Source: Stanieria sp. NIES-3757 (GTDB taxonomy: Bacteria > Cyanobacteriota > Cyanobacteriia > Cyanobacteriales > Xenococcaceae). Taken from it: 64,000 nucleotides of DNA. The translations under genes and the position numbers were made by a program. The notes beneath the pieces are model-generated. The model saw only the letters and a list, made by a program, of their open reading frames with translations, searched no databases and was not told where the DNA came from. The stretch is taken from NCBI GenBank assembly GCA_002355455.1, contig AP017375.1, forward strand, positions 3,596,001 through 3,660,000, given 5' to 3'. Shown one piece after another: positions 1 to 9,796 of the stretch; position 1 is the first letter of the stretch, and the number at the start of each line of letters is the position of its first letter.

Positions 1-111
1 CCTAATCAAAATTAATCAAAATAAAATTTACCCTGCATAAAAAAATCGAACCCGACATACATAGATAGTGAAGACAAAAACCACCAAAAAAAACTTTCGA
101 GGTCTATAAAA

Positions 112-450
112 ATGAAAAAAGTTTCCTTAATCATCTCTACTCTTGCTTTAGCTCTTGCTCCCGTCGCTGCTTTCGCTAATCCACAAGTTCAAACTTCTGT
201 TCAAGGTGGCAGTAACACTGCTGTTAGTGTTGGAGCCGAAAACTACACCAATCAGGCAGTTTCTAACGATTTAACTCAAACTCAAGTTGGTGCTGATGGT
301 TATTATGGTGTCGATCCTCAAATCCAACATTCCGTTCAAGCTGGTCAAAACCAATCTTTAACTAGTGGTTACGGAAATGTTACTAACCAAGGTGTTTACA
401 ATAGTGCAGATCAAACTCAAATTGATTTCCCTGCTTACCCTCACTACTAA
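112..450 (+). CDS. Small secreted protein with duplicated curlin-like unit
   Basis: This 112-residue protein begins with a clear Sec signal peptide: MKK, then a hydrophobic stretch to about residue 20, with likely cleavage after AFA. The mature part is two copies of a unit of about 37 residues. One starts PQVQTSVQGGSN and the other PQIQHSVQAGQN, and each ends near TNQ plus TQ. The regular spacing of Gln, Gly and Asn resembles curlin repeats of amyloid fibre subunits, but no csg-type partner genes are next to it. It has no cysteines and is rich in Gln, Asn, Tyr and Thr. A terminator follows, so it is probably monocistronic. Export is well supported; function is unknown. Confidence 0.75.
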   Translation: MKKVSLIISTLALALAPVAAFANPQVQTSVQGGSNTAVSVGAENYTNQAVSNDLTQTQVGADGYYGVDPQIQHSVQAGQNQSLTSGYGNVTNQGVYNSADQTQIDFPAYPHY

Positions 451-483
451 TAATTAATTCACTTTTCTTGAAAATCAATTGAC

Positions 484-510
484 AGGGGCGATAACTGCCC
501 CTTTTGTTTT
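484..510 (+). terminator. Rho-independent terminator after the secreted repeat protein
   Basis: A GGGGC/GCCCC stem with a 7-base loop is followed directly by TTTTGTTTT, 34 bases after the stop of the upstream gene. Confidence 0.8.
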
Positions 511-630
511 GGAAATTTTATTAGTACAAACTTAAATGAACTTTAAATAGAGATAGAAAAAAACTAGATAAGAAAAAAAGGTAGGTAAATAACCCACCTT
601 TAATTAAATAATTGAGTAATAATTAGTGAT

Positions 631-2322
631 TTAATTCATTTGAGATAACAAGATTTTTGTTTCTGATGCACCTGCTTGACGTAATTGTCGAGTCATTTGC
701 AAACTAACTAAGGCGATCGCGAGCCATTGTCCTAGAATAGACACAATTACAGTAGACATAGTGGTGTATTCAGTCGCAATGGATGGGATAAAGGTAAACA
801 ACCAAATTAGAGGGGAAGAGTGAGGATCAAATCTACTAATCCCTAGAATAAATGGTGGTAAAACTATTAAACTAAAGATAGTGACAGTAGCCCAAATTGC
901 TCTTCTTGGTGTTTTGATAGTTAAAAACCATTGAGCGATCGCAGCATACAATAAAATCATATTAGCAGTGAGTATTAGTCCCCACAATGCAGGTAAAGTT
1001 TTGTCTTCAAAGGAAAACAGAACTAAACAGGGAAGAGTATAAACAATAGCGATTGATAAATTAATACTAATAGCTACTGTAGAAGGACTTTTTTCACCAA
1101 AAACTAATTCTTGCCAAAGGTGTTTACCTTCTTTTCTGAGTTGATGACGATAACGCGCCCAATCTTGTAAAGTTTGACGATGGGGACTTAAGGCTGCAAT
1201 TAATCCTAAAAACATAACTACTAGAAAACATTGCAGCATCGAAAAGTTTTCAAATAAGCGATATTCTTTAGTAGTTTGGAGAGTAAAACCTAAAGCAACT
1301 GCGGTAAAACAACCAGTAAACCAATAACTTTGTGTTTTATTAAATAAGGTACTAACGGGATTATGAAAACGACGTTTTAATCCTTGCCATAACCAATAAG
1401 TCCACAAACAGTAATTTAAGAAAACTAAGCCTATTCCCGAACTAGCTTTATGCCAAAAAGTTTGTCCATAAAATAATAACTCGGCAATGTTTTTGACCTC
1501 TAAAGAATAAACATCTTGGTGAGGTAGATAAGTAGCATCAACTAAATAAGGTAAAACTATGCCTGGATGAAATAAAGTCAACCAATCGCCTGGTGTATTA
1601 CTAACCGAATAACTGTTGAAGATGATGATATTAGTTATGAAGAGAAAAAATAAAACTACGCCACTTCCTACCCAAGGTTTAAATCCCGGCAATTTACTAT
1701 TGATGAAGCTAAATAGTAACGCAAAACTATAAAAGAAAGCACAACTAGCAACAATAACTGCATCAAAAGCTAACCATAAGCTAATGGGAATTTTTGCACC
1801 TAAACCTGCTACTAAATGAAAAGGTAGGACAACTAAAACAAATAAATAAAGTAGAATTGGTACTCCTAAAATTTTTCCAAGTAAAATACTCGTGGCAGAT
1901 TGAGGACTTAAACGAATAAAGTTTAAAGTTCCTCTACTTTCTTCTTGAGTAACATCAGCAATTAATAAATAAGTACCGGCAACTAATAAACCAAAAATTC
2001 CAACTACACTTAAAGTAATAAAAATATCTAACCATAATAGTTGCCAATTAATCATCCAATTACCAACTAAATCGGTTTCACAAGCATAATGATTCCGATA
2101 ATATGGGTCTACTATCTTAAAACAATAACGACTATATTGATCTAATTTAGTATTGCTACTAGGTAATTGACTAAAATAAATCAAACCAATCAAAGCTTGA
2201 GTAGCGATCGCGAGTAAAGCAACAATGACAACATTTCTAGTTTTTAGTCTGCCTTTAATCTCGCGGAATAACTGAGGATTCCCTTCTAAAAAATTATGCA
2301 TCATCTTAGTTATTGGTTTCAT
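631..2322 (-). CDS. ABC transporter permease (ABC-2 type)
   Basis: This 563-residue polytopic membrane protein has about 12 hydrophobic segments. The first lies at residues 33-52 and is followed by a roughly 60-residue extracytoplasmic loop with two cysteines. The stretch TQEESRGTLNFIRLSP after the second membrane pair is typical of ABC-2 permeases of the cyanobacterial NatB/YhaP kind. It lies 118 bases downstream of the ATPase gene on the same strand, so the two form a two-gene exporter. The substrate cannot be read from sequence. No periplasmic adaptor is nearby. Confidence 0.85.
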   Translation of the reverse strand: MKPITKMMHNFLEGNPQLFREIKGRLKTRNVVIVALLAIATQALIGLIYFSQLPSSNTKLDQYSRYCFKIVDPYYRNHYACETDLVGNWMINWQLLWLDIFITLSVVGIFGLLVAGTYLLIADVTQEESRGTLNFIRLSPQSATSILLGKILGVPILLYLFVLVVLPFHLVAGLGAKIPISLWLAFDAVIVASCAFFYSFALLFSFINSKLPGFKPWVGSGVVLFFLFITNIIIFNSYSVSNTPGDWLTLFHPGIVLPYLVDATYLPHQDVYSLEVKNIAELLFYGQTFWHKASSGIGLVFLNYCLWTYWLWQGLKRRFHNPVSTLFNKTQSYWFTGCFTAVALGFTLQTTKEYRLFENFSMLQCFLVVMFLGLIAALSPHRQTLQDWARYRHQLRKEGKHLWQELVFGEKSPSTVAISINLSIAIVYTLPCLVLFSFEDKTLPALWGLILTANMILLYAAIAQWFLTIKTPRRAIWATVTIFSLIVLPPFILGISRFDPHSSPLIWLFTFIPSIATEYTTMSTVIVSILGQWLAIALVSLQMTRQLRQAGASETKILLSQMN

Positions 2323-2440
2323 GGTTCTAGTTCAATTTAACTAAAATAGGTTTAATCATTGTGATAAATTAATTACTCTCAACAACTTTTGTTTTTACTT
2401 TTACTTTTGCCTTTTCTAATAGTTTTTTGCGATCCATTAT

Positions 2441-3391
2441 TCAAGAAGCTTGTTTATGTCCTAATTTAAGAAAAATACTTTCCAAATCTTCTTGTAGACA
2501 ATGAAATTCAGTTACAGAAATACCTGCTTGAATAATGGATCGCAATAGATCGGCACTTTGTGATTCTCCTCCTGAAAAGTTAACTTTTAAGCGGTTTGTT
2601 CCTGGTATTATTTCCCATCCTTCTACTAAAGAATTTTTACTAAGTTCGCCAGAAAGTAAGTGCAAATCTCCTAAACTACCAACAATAATTTGTTGACGAG
2701 ACAAACGCTGATATAGTTCTTTTAAAGAAGCACTTTCTACCAAAAAACCTAACTCCATTATGCCCACTGAGGTACATAATTCTGCCAAGTCACTAAGAAC
2801 ATGAGAGGAAATCAGAATTGTCATGCCCGCTTCTTGCAAAACTTTAATAATTTGTCGAAACTGCATTCGGGCAATTGGATCTAAACCAGAAACAGGTTCA
2901 TCTAATAACAATAAAATTGGTTCATGAATAATTGTTCTTGCTAAACTGAGGCGTTGTTTCATACCCCGCGACAGACTGGAAATCAGACTATTGCGTTTAT
3001 TTTCCAGTTGAACTAATTCCAATACTTCATAAAGCCGACGTTGACGATAAGGCTGCTTGAGACGATAAAGCCTAGCGAAATAATCCAAATAATCCCAGAC
3101 ATTTAAATCATCATACAGGGGAAAATCATCAGGAAGATAGCCCAAACGTTGTTTGATCTGAGGATTACTATCATCTCTTAAGATACGTTCCCCATTGATG
3201 TAAATTTCACCTTTAGTGGGTTCTTCTGCGATCGCCAACATCCTAATTAAAGTAGTTTTTCCTGCACCATTCGGTCCGATCAAACCATAAACTTCTCCTG
3301 GTTTTACTTGCAAATCGACTTCATTTACTGCCATGTATCGGTCAAATCTTTTGGTTAGTCCATAAGTTGCGATCGCTAATTCTTGCCCCAT
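2441..3391 (-). CDS. ABC transporter ATP-binding protein
   Basis: This 316-residue ATPase energises the permease encoded just downstream. The Walker A motif GPNGAGKTT is near residue 40, the signature is LSRGMKQRL, and Walker B is LLLLDEPVSGLDP, followed by the switch His in ISSHVLSDL. The C-terminal 90 residues form an extra domain as in CcmA/NatA-type ABC-2 exporter ATPases. The start ATG at 3391 gives MGQELAIATYGLTKRF, a normal family N-terminus. Confidence 0.9.
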   Translation of the reverse strand: MGQELAIATYGLTKRFDRYMAVNEVDLQVKPGEVYGLIGPNGAGKTTLIRMLAIAEEPTKGEIYINGERILRDDSNPQIKQRLGYLPDDFPLYDDLNVWDYLDYFARLYRLKQPYRQRRLYEVLELVQLENKRNSLISSLSRGMKQRLSLARTIIHEPILLLLDEPVSGLDPIARMQFRQIIKVLQEAGMTILISSHVLSDLAELCTSVGIMELGFLVESASLKELYQRLSRQQIIVGSLGDLHLLSGELSKNSLVEGWEIIPGTNRLKVNFSGGESQSADLLRSIIQAGISVTEFHCLQEDLESIFLKLGHKQAS

Positions 3392-3579
3392 GTAAAATTT
3401 CCCGCTTTTGCTACTGAAAATTTTGTCTTGATCGCTAGCTTAACTTTTTCTGTAGAAGCTTGACCAAATCAGTTGACACTTACTGATTAATAAATCTTGC
3501 TTTTTAACTAAGCATAAATAAATACTTTTTACTTGATAAACTACTTCTGAAGTTATTTATAGGGGATAAAATCCGAAAT

Positions 3580-4017
3580 ATGGCAATTATTAACGAATTT
3601 ATTGAAATAGAAACCCAACCAGAAATTAATATTCATAACTTAACCCCGATTGTTAAGAAAATCTTGGCAAATAGTTCAATTACAAATGGTTATGTTATTG
3701 TTTGTTGTCACCATACCACTACTGCGATCGCAGTTAATGAATATGAAGCAAGATTATTAGAAGATTTAAAAGTCTATCTCAACAAATTAGCCCCAGCTAC
3801 AGACCGATATTTACACAATGATTTACATCTTCGAGATGTACCACCTGATGAACCAGCCAATGCTCATTCCCATCTCCTAGCGATGACACTTAATAACAGT
3901 GAAATTATTCCTGTGATCGATAGCAATCTAGCTTTAGGAACGTGGCAATCAATTTTATTTTTTGAATTAGATGGACCTCGCCGAAGAAAAATCTTAGTCC
4001 AAGTTAATGGAGAATAG
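3580..4017 (+). CDS. YjbQ family protein (UPF0047)
   Basis: This 145-residue protein has normal family length. It carries the conserved features of YjbQ proteins: the HHTTTAIAVNEYE segment around residue 45, the NAHSHLLAM motif near residue 105 and the closing GTWQSILFFELDGPRRR block. E. coli YjbQ has weak thiamine-phosphate synthase activity, but the physiological role of the family is unsettled. It stands alone on the plus strand, divergent from the ABC ATPase, with about 190 bases between them for promoters. Confidence 0.9.
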   Translation: MAIINEFIEIETQPEINIHNLTPIVKKILANSSITNGYVIVCCHHTTTAIAVNEYEARLLEDLKVYLNKLAPATDRYLHNDLHLRDVPPDEPANAHSHLLAMTLNNSEIIPVIDSNLALGTWQSILFFELDGPRRRKILVQVNGE

Positions 4018-4474
4018 TTCAATTTAATCAATCTCTTTCCGTACCTCAGTATACTTAAGACCGTGATTACGCCTAAGTAAAAAAAAGGCTTAAAACCATA
4101 GCAGTTGCCAGGACTCAGCCAATTATAACGGATTGTAAACTAAATTTAACTTAAATAAAATATTTCAAATAAATATTCTTACTGACTCAAGTAATCTAGC
4201 ATTTCTTAGATTAAGATATTGCCAAAAGAAAAAATTAAGAGAAAATGCGGAGGATTAAATTTAATTATCAGTATATATTTTTGATATCTTTACAAAAGAC
4301 TAAATAGATACCCCGAAAAGAGAGTAAGAATAATTGCTTAAATGCTATTACATATATATATTTGCAATTAATATCTTTTTACTCTTTAGGATTTGGTAAG
4401 ACTGGCAACTTTTACCCTGGGTATATTACGTAATCAAATTGTGAGTTGTGAAAACAAAGGAACTGTGAGCAATT
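4018..4474. other. Intergenic region upstream of sepF, no gene seen
   Basis: This 457-base AT-rich gap has no plausible coding frame. It must hold the sepF promoter. The only visible symmetry is ATTACGTAAT near position 4425, a 10-base palindrome about 50 bases upstream of the sepF start. I cannot assign it to a regulator. Confidence 0.5.
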
Positions 4475-5068
4475 ATGTGGAATAAAATTAAAGACATAAT
4501 GGGAATCAACGAACAGTACGATCAAGACAGATACGACTACGAAGAATATCCCCCTGAACAAGAAGAAATGGAAGCTAATAATTATTCAGATAATTATGAG
4601 TCAGTCCAACCAAATTTCAATCAAGAAATGCTCGAAAATTATTCCAATAATCGCCGACCCGCACCCAAAAAACCGGTAGAGAAAATGCCCAAAAATAACG
4701 TAATTGGGATGCCTGGATTAACTAATGGAATTTCTGAAGTAGTGGTAATTGAACCCCATACTTTTGAAGAAATGCCTCAAGTAATTCAAGCATTAAGAGA
4801 ACGTAGATCTGTTATTTTAAATCTTAATGTAATGAACCCCGAAGAAGCACAACGGGCAGTTGACTTTATCGCTGGTGGTACTTTTGCGATGGATGGTCAT
4901 CAAGAAAGAGTAGGAGAAAGCATTTTTCTCTTTACTCCTAGTTGTGTCAAAGTTAGTACACTTTCTGGCATAATTCATAACGTAACTGAAACTCCTGAAA
5001 GTAAAGTTCGTCAAACTCCCAATAATGTGATCGATCATTGGGGTGAATCGACTGCAATGGCTCAATAA
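4475..5068 (+). CDS. sepF: Cell division protein SepF
   Basis: SepF (Cdv2 in cyanobacteria) binds FtsZ and tethers the division ring to the membrane. The 197-residue protein has a short amphipathic N-terminus ([11 protein letters not shown]), an acidic disordered linker to about residue 85, and the globular SepF core at about 88-175, including [27 protein letters not shown]. The ATG at 4475 is preceded by an AAGGAA-type ribosome site. The downstream proC gene starts close to the sepF stop, a common cyanobacterial pairing. Confidence 0.95.
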   Translation: MWNKIKDIMGINEQYDQDRYDYEEYPPEQEEMEANNYSDNYESVQPNFNQEMLENYSNNRRPAPKKPVEKMPKNNVIGMPGLTNGISEVVVIEPHTFEEMPQVIQALRERRSVILNLNVMNPEEAQRAVDFIAGGTFAMDGHQERVGESIFLFTPSCVKVSTLSGIIHNVTETPESKVRQTPNNVIDHWGESTAMAQ

Positions 5069-5084
5069 TTATTATTTTGTAGGA

Positions 5085-5909
5085 ATGAAACCCAAAAGTA
5101 GCAAAATTCATTTTGGTATGATTGGTGGCGGGGTAATGGGAGAAGCCATTTTATCCCGTCTCATTCGTCAGGGAATTTATGCTGCTGAGAATATTTTGGT
5201 TAGTGAACCACAAGCAGAACGAAGAGCTTTACTCCAGCAAAAGTATCAAGTTCAGGTAACCGATGATAATCAAGCTGCTGCTGAAGCAGAAGAAGTATTA
5301 TTACTAGCTATTAAACCGCAAATTTTAAGCAAGGTAGTTGCTCAATTAGCCCCAACGACATTTAGTAATTCTCATCTTTTAATCATTTCAATTCTGGCTG
5401 GTGTTCCCCTCAATAAACTAGAATCAGCTTTTCCTCAACAGTCTGTAATTCGGGTAATGCCCAATACTCCTGCTACTGTAGGTGCGGGAATGACTGCGAT
5501 CGCTACAGGAAAAAATGTTACAGAGAAAGAACTAGATAAAGCGAAAAATATTTTTACTGCTATTGGTAAAGTCGTAGAAGTCCCAGAATATTTGATGGAT
5601 GCCGTTACAGGATTATCGGGATCGGGACCTGCTTATGTAGCCTTAATGATAGAAGCCTTAGCTGATGGTGGAGTAGCAGCAGGATTACCAAGAGCGATCG
5701 CTAATCAATTAGCAATTCAGACTGTTTTTGGTACAGCTAAACTACTGCAAGAATCACAACTTCATCCAGGCGAATTAAAAGACCGAGTTAGTAGTCCAGG
5801 TGGGACAACTATTGCAGGAGTAGCAGCATTAGAAAAAGCTGGTTTTCGTTCGGCATTAATCGAAGCTGTTTTAGCTGCTTATCATCGTTCTCAACAATTA
5901 GGACAATAA
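5085..5909 (+). CDS. proC: Pyrroline-5-carboxylate reductase
   Basis: ProC catalyses the last step of proline synthesis, NADPH-dependent reduction of pyrroline-5-carboxylate. The Rossmann motif GMIGGGVMG is at residues 11-19 and the C-terminal family signature SSPGGTTIAGVAALEKAGF is present. The chosen ATG at 5085 gives 274 residues and fits the family. A longer reading from GTG 5043 would overlap sepF and add residues unlike the family. AGGA lies directly before the ATG, so the site is short-spaced. It is probably co-transcribed with sepF. Confidence 0.93.
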   Translation: MKPKSSKIHFGMIGGGVMGEAILSRLIRQGIYAAENILVSEPQAERRALLQQKYQVQVTDDNQAAAEAEEVLLLAIKPQILSKVVAQLAPTTFSNSHLLIISILAGVPLNKLESAFPQQSVIRVMPNTPATVGAGMTAIATGKNVTEKELDKAKNIFTAIGKVVEVPEYLMDAVTGLSGSGPAYVALMIEALADGGVAAGLPRAIANQLAIQTVFGTAKLLQESQLHPGELKDRVSSPGGTTIAGVAALEKAGFRSALIEAVLAAYHRSQQLGQ

Positions 5910-5994
5910 CAGTTATCAGTTACCAGTCATCAGTCAATAGAGAATAGATAACAAGAAATAAGATTAAGTCTTCTATCTTCTGCCTTCTGCCTTT
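5910..5994. repeat. STRR-type short tandem repeats
   Basis: Just after the proC stop, degenerate heptamers of the CAGTTATCAGTTACCAGTCA kind occur. They are followed at about 5977-5994 by CTTCTGCC repeated in TTCTGCC steps. Both motifs are typical cyanobacterial STRR sequences found between genes. A shorter CAGTTACCAGTTATTAG remnant follows ctaD near 51172. Confidence 0.7.
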
Positions 5995-6072
5995 TATTCT
6001 TATTCTGTCGAGTTTAAATAAATCTAACTACACTAAGAAGAAAGAGATAAGAATTAACAGCTTAATTTAAAT

Positions 6073-7467
6073 ATGACTCAACCTCCCAAACTAAATATTC
6101 ACCCATTAATTCAAAGATTAAGATGGGTTGCCGATCCTGTTGGTTATATGGAAACAGCAGCCCAACAACATCCTGATATTTTTGCAGCAGATGTAATCGG
6201 CTTTGGTGATGGGTTTATCTTTGTCAATCATCCTGAAGGAATTCAACAGTTACTTACCCAGGATCGTCAACAGTTTTTTGCTTCTGGTAAAGAAAACGCC
6301 ATTTTAAAACCTTTACTAGGTGAATATTCAATTGTCATGTTGGAAGGTAATCCCCACAGGAAACGGAGAAAATTGTTGTTGCCTCCTTTTCATGGCGAAA
6401 GAATGCAAGCTTATGGAAAGTTGATTTGGGACTTGACTGATAAAATTTTTGCCAAGCTACCAATTAATCAAACCTTTACGGCTAGAAAAATTACCCAAGA
6501 AATTTCTTTACAAGTAATTTTAGAAGCTGTTTATGGTTTATATGAAGACGAAAAAAGCCAAAAACTAAAATATTTATTGACCAAGGTAAGCGATGTCTTT
6601 AGTTCTCCTCTAAGCTCTGCTTTACTCTTTTTCGACTGGTTACAAAAGGATTTAGGTGCTTGGAGTCCTTGGGGAAAGTTTTTACGTCAACAACAAGAAA
6701 TTGATAATTTAATCTACAGCGAAATTAAGGAACGTCGGGCTAAAGACTATGAAAATCGCAATGATATTCTGTCTTTAATGATGTCTGCCCGCGATGAGTC
6801 TGGCAATCCAATGAGCGATCGCGAGTTACGGGATGAATTGATGACTTTGATGTTTGCTGGACATGAAACTACTGCCACGGCTATGGCGTGGGCTTTGTAT
6901 TGGATTCATCGTCTTCCTGAAGTACGTCAAAAATTATTGGCAGAAATAGATAGTTTAGGTAGTAATCCCGAACCAATGGCGATCGCGAAATTGCCCTATT
7001 TAACTGCGGTTTGTCAGGAAACTTTAAGAATTAATCCAGTAGCAATGCTGACTTTTCCCCGAGTTGTCACCGAACCAATCGAATTATTAGGCTATCAATT
7101 AGAACCAGGAATGATTGCGATGGGTTGTATTTATTTAGTCCATCAACGAGAAGATATCTATCCTGATCATCAAGAGTTTAAACCCGAACGTTTTTTAGAA
7201 AAGCAATATTCTCAATACGAATTCTTCCCCTTTGGTGGTGGTGCGCGTCGTTGTATTGGAGAAGCTTTAGCCCAATTAGAAATGAAGTTAGTTTTGGCCA
7301 AGATTCTTTCTAACTATGAATTAGCCCTTGTCAGTCAAAGTCCAGAAAAACCTCACCGTCGCGGTGTTACCCTTGCCCCAACTACGGGAGTCAAAATGTT
7401 ACTGAAAGCTAAACGAACTTCTCCTACTGCTACAGAAAAATCCAATCAAACAATTTTGACCAAATAA
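6073..7467 (+). CDS. Cytochrome P450 (CYP110-like)
   Basis: This 464-residue soluble P450 monooxygenase has no N-terminal membrane anchor. It shows the I-helix motif AGHETTATA, the K-helix ETLR, a PERF segment, and the heme loop FPFGGGARRCIGEALAQ with the iron-ligand Cys at residue 394. The overall sequence resembles cyanobacterial CYP110 enzymes, several of which act on fatty acids or terpenes. The substrate here is not predictable, since no terpene or lipid gene is adjacent and no dedicated ferredoxin is encoded nearby. Confidence 0.92.
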   Translation: MTQPPKLNIHPLIQRLRWVADPVGYMETAAQQHPDIFAADVIGFGDGFIFVNHPEGIQQLLTQDRQQFFASGKENAILKPLLGEYSIVMLEGNPHRKRRKLLLPPFHGERMQAYGKLIWDLTDKIFAKLPINQTFTARKITQEISLQVILEAVYGLYEDEKSQKLKYLLTKVSDVFSSPLSSALLFFDWLQKDLGAWSPWGKFLRQQQEIDNLIYSEIKERRAKDYENRNDILSLMMSARDESGNPMSDRELRDELMTLMFAGHETTATAMAWALYWIHRLPEVRQKLLAEIDSLGSNPEPMAIAKLPYLTAVCQETLRINPVAMLTFPRVVTEPIELLGYQLEPGMIAMGCIYLVHQREDIYPDHQEFKPERFLEKQYSQYEFFPFGGGARRCIGEALAQLEMKLVLAKILSNYELALVSQSPEKPHRRGVTLAPTTGVKMLLKAKRTSPTATEKSNQTILTK

Positions 7468-7547
7468 TTAATTCTCCACGAGCAATTTCTTTGATCTGTA
7501 CAAAACGTTATAGTAACGATTACTACAGATTTTTTTTTGCTCAATCC

Positions 7548-8915
7548 ATGACTAAACAATGGCAACAAGGGGAATTAGTTGAACTAGAAATTGTCGATCT
7601 TAATAGTAGCGGTGAGGGAGTAGGTAAGATTAACGGCAAAGTTGTTTTTATTCCCGATACAGTTACAGGCGATCGCGCTTTAGTTCGTTTAACTAAAGTC
7701 AAAAATAAATATAGCTATGGGAAAATTGAGCAACTTTTAATTGCATCTCCCTACCGCATTCGTCCTCGTTGTATTGTTGCTGATAAATGTGGTGGTTGTC
7801 AGTGGCAGCATATCGATTGGGAATATCAACTCGATAGTAAACGTCAACAAGTAATTCAAGCTTTACAAAGAATCGGTGGTTTCTCGCAAGTTCAAGTCAA
7901 GCCAACCATTCATACTCCCTATGCCCTCAACTATCGCAATAAATCGACCTATCCTTTAGGAATTTCTGCTACTGGACAATTCCAAGCTGGTTATTATCGT
8001 CAAGGTAGCCATCAATTGATTAATCTCAATCAATGTCCCGTTCAAGATGCTCGTCTACATCCTCTTCTAGCCGAAGTCAAACAAGATCTTCAAGCTAGAG
8101 GTTGGACTATTTACAATGAAAAAACTCATCAAGGACAACTACGTCATTTTTCCCTACGCATCGGTAATCATACAGCAGAAATCTTACTAACGCTAGTAAC
8201 TACAGATAAAAACCTCACAGGTATAGAAACACAGGCTCAAACTTGGTTAACTAGATATCCTCAGTTAGTAGGAGTGTGTTTAAATTATAATCCTGAACGC
8301 ACTAATGTCATTTTTGGACAAGAAACTATTACTGTCGCGGGATCAAGTTACCTAAGAGAAATGTTTGCTGGAGTTGAATTAAATATCTTGTCAGATACTT
8401 TTTTTCAGGTTAATACTGAAGCAGCAGAATTGTTACTGAGTGACATTACCAAACAATTAAATTTAAGAGGTGATGAAACTATAGTTGATGCTTACTGCGG
8501 GATCGGTACATTTACTTTACCTTTAGCCAAACAAGTAAAAAGTGTTGTGGGGATCGAATTGCATCCAACTTCTGTTGAACAAGCGAAACAAAATGCACAC
8601 ATCAATCATATTACTAACGTCACCTTTCACCCTGAAGCAGTCGAAACTTATTTACCAAAACTAGAATTTACTCCTGATATTATTCTTCTCGATCCTCCTC
8701 GAAAAGGATGCGAACCTCAAGTTATTGAAACTTTAATTAATCTTTCTCCTTCTCCTAGGATTATTTATGTTAGTTGTAAACCTGCAACTTTAGCTCGAGA
8801 TCTTAACCTTCTTTGTCAATCTGGGAAGTATCAACTTAATTTTGTTCAACCTATTGACTTTTTCCCTCAAACTACTCACATTGAATCCTATGCTTATCTC
8901 AGTCCGACTAGCTAA
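7548..8915 (+). CDS. rlmD: RNA (uracil-C5)-methyltransferase, RlmD/TrmA family
   Basis: This enzyme methylates C5 of a uracil in RNA with SAM, probably in 23S rRNA. The start ATG at 7548 gives 455 residues. An N-terminal TRAM RNA-binding domain covers about residues 5-60. It is followed by an Fe-S cluster motif CIVADKCGGCQW plus a later Cys (NQCPVQD), the SAM-binding segment DAYCGIGTFTLPLAKQ, LDPPRKGCE, and the catalytic Cys in YVSCKPATLARDL. The longer reading from 7491 has a non-family N-terminus. The exact target nucleotide is inferred from family only. Confidence 0.88.
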   Translation: MTKQWQQGELVELEIVDLNSSGEGVGKINGKVVFIPDTVTGDRALVRLTKVKNKYSYGKIEQLLIASPYRIRPRCIVADKCGGCQWQHIDWEYQLDSKRQQVIQALQRIGGFSQVQVKPTIHTPYALNYRNKSTYPLGISATGQFQAGYYRQGSHQLINLNQCPVQDARLHPLLAEVKQDLQARGWTIYNEKTHQGQLRHFSLRIGNHTAEILLTLVTTDKNLTGIETQAQTWLTRYPQLVGVCLNYNPERTNVIFGQETITVAGSSYLREMFAGVELNILSDTFFQVNTEAAELLLSDITKQLNLRGDETIVDAYCGIGTFTLPLAKQVKSVVGIELHPTSVEQAKQNAHINHITNVTFHPEAVETYLPKLEFTPDIILLDPPRKGCEPQVIETLINLSPSPRIIYVSCKPATLARDLNLLCQSGKYQLNFVQPIDFFPQTTHIESYAYLSPTS

Positions 8916-9311
8916 TTTGGCAATTTTGATGCTCTTTGACGAAATCCTAGTATAATAGAGAAGGCAAGTTTTTATGATACTCAAAGAGGCAAACTATGCT
9001 ATTAGTCGGTGAAATATTCAACAATAATACCGAGTTAAAAAAAAATAAAACTTGTCTAGATTAACGGTTTTTAGGGCAACTTTTAAGGCAATCAAAAGAA
9101 TATTTAATGTAATATTGCCAAAACTAATTATTAAACTACCTACTTCAAGATTTAACTATTTGGTGTCAGAGTATTAATTATATATCTCTTAAATAATCAA
9201 CCAAATGCTTAACTAAGTTATTTAAATTACACAATGACTGCTGATTTTTGTTCTATCTCGCTCGATTTAAGCATAATCGAATTTGCGAGAATTAAACCAG
9301 AGGTATAATCA
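8916..9311. other. Intergenic region with orphan TATAAT and a 22-codon frame
   Basis: This 396-base gap contains a perfect TATAAT at 8951-8956. Downstream is an AAGAGG ribosome-like site and a 22-codon frame at 8996-9064. No good -35 box sits at the right spacing, so a promoter is possible but weak. The rest is AT-rich and looks non-coding. The 3' part must carry the promoter of the RsbW-like gene. An imperfect inverted repeat, CTCGCTCGATT with AATCGAATTTGCGAG, lies near 9257-9290. Confidence 0.4.
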
Positions 9312-9764
9312 GTGATTGCTATTCCTATTCCTTGGAATCGAAACAAATGGACGACCATGAGTTTTGCTTCTACTCTTTATCTCCATCCTATTCTTGAGTT
9401 ACTTTTAGCCAATATTCCTGTCGAATGGCGAGCGGAAGTACGGCTAGGTTTACAAGAAGCTTTAGTAAATGCAGCTAAACACGGGAATAAACTCGATCCC
9501 AACAAGACTATTATTGTTCAGTTTTTAATTACGGATAGAGAATACTCTTGGATAATTACCGACGAAGGTACTGGTTTTGTTCCTGAATGTAGCTGTCATC
9601 ATAGTATACAAGAACATATTCCTCCAGAAGAGGCAGAAAATGGTCGTGGTTTATGTATTTTGCATGAAGTCTTTGATCGCGTTCATTGGAATAGAGAAGG
9701 AACCCAATTAACTGTGTCTAAATCCGTCAAAAAAAATCAGCGCAAACAACCTTTGGTTAATTAA
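9312..9764 (+). CDS. RsbW-like anti-sigma factor kinase (HATPase)
   Basis: This 150-residue GHKL ATPase belongs to the RsbW/SpoIIAB group, which phosphorylates anti-sigma antagonists or binds sigma factors. The N-box EALVNAAKHGNK is at about residues 52-63, the G1 box TDEGTGF near 95-101 and the G2 box NGRGLCI near 118-124. The start is GTG at 9312, whose MIAIPIPWNRNKW N-terminus resembles other cyanobacterial members. No STAS antagonist or sigma gene is adjacent. The next gene, an RND pump, starts 32 bases downstream, so co-transcription is possible. Confidence 0.85.
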   Translation: MIAIPIPWNRNKWTTMSFASTLYLHPILELLLANIPVEWRAEVRLGLQEALVNAAKHGNKLDPNKTIIVQFLITDREYSWIITDEGTGFVPECSCHHSIQEHIPPEEAENGRGLCILHEVFDRVHWNREGTQLTVSKSVKKNQRKQPLVN

Positions 9765-9796
9765 CCATCAACTAAATTAATTTTTACTGCAATCCT

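Noticed and set aside
4817-5065. 82-residue minus-strand frame inside sepF
   Set aside because: It lies wholly within a well-conserved gene and its product looks like no family.
5043-5084. GTG start of proC overlapping sepF
   Set aside because: The extra N-terminus is the out-of-frame end of sepF and is not family-like.
5910-5994. CRISPR-like short repeats after proC
   Set aside because: They are 7-base STRR heptamers without spacers.
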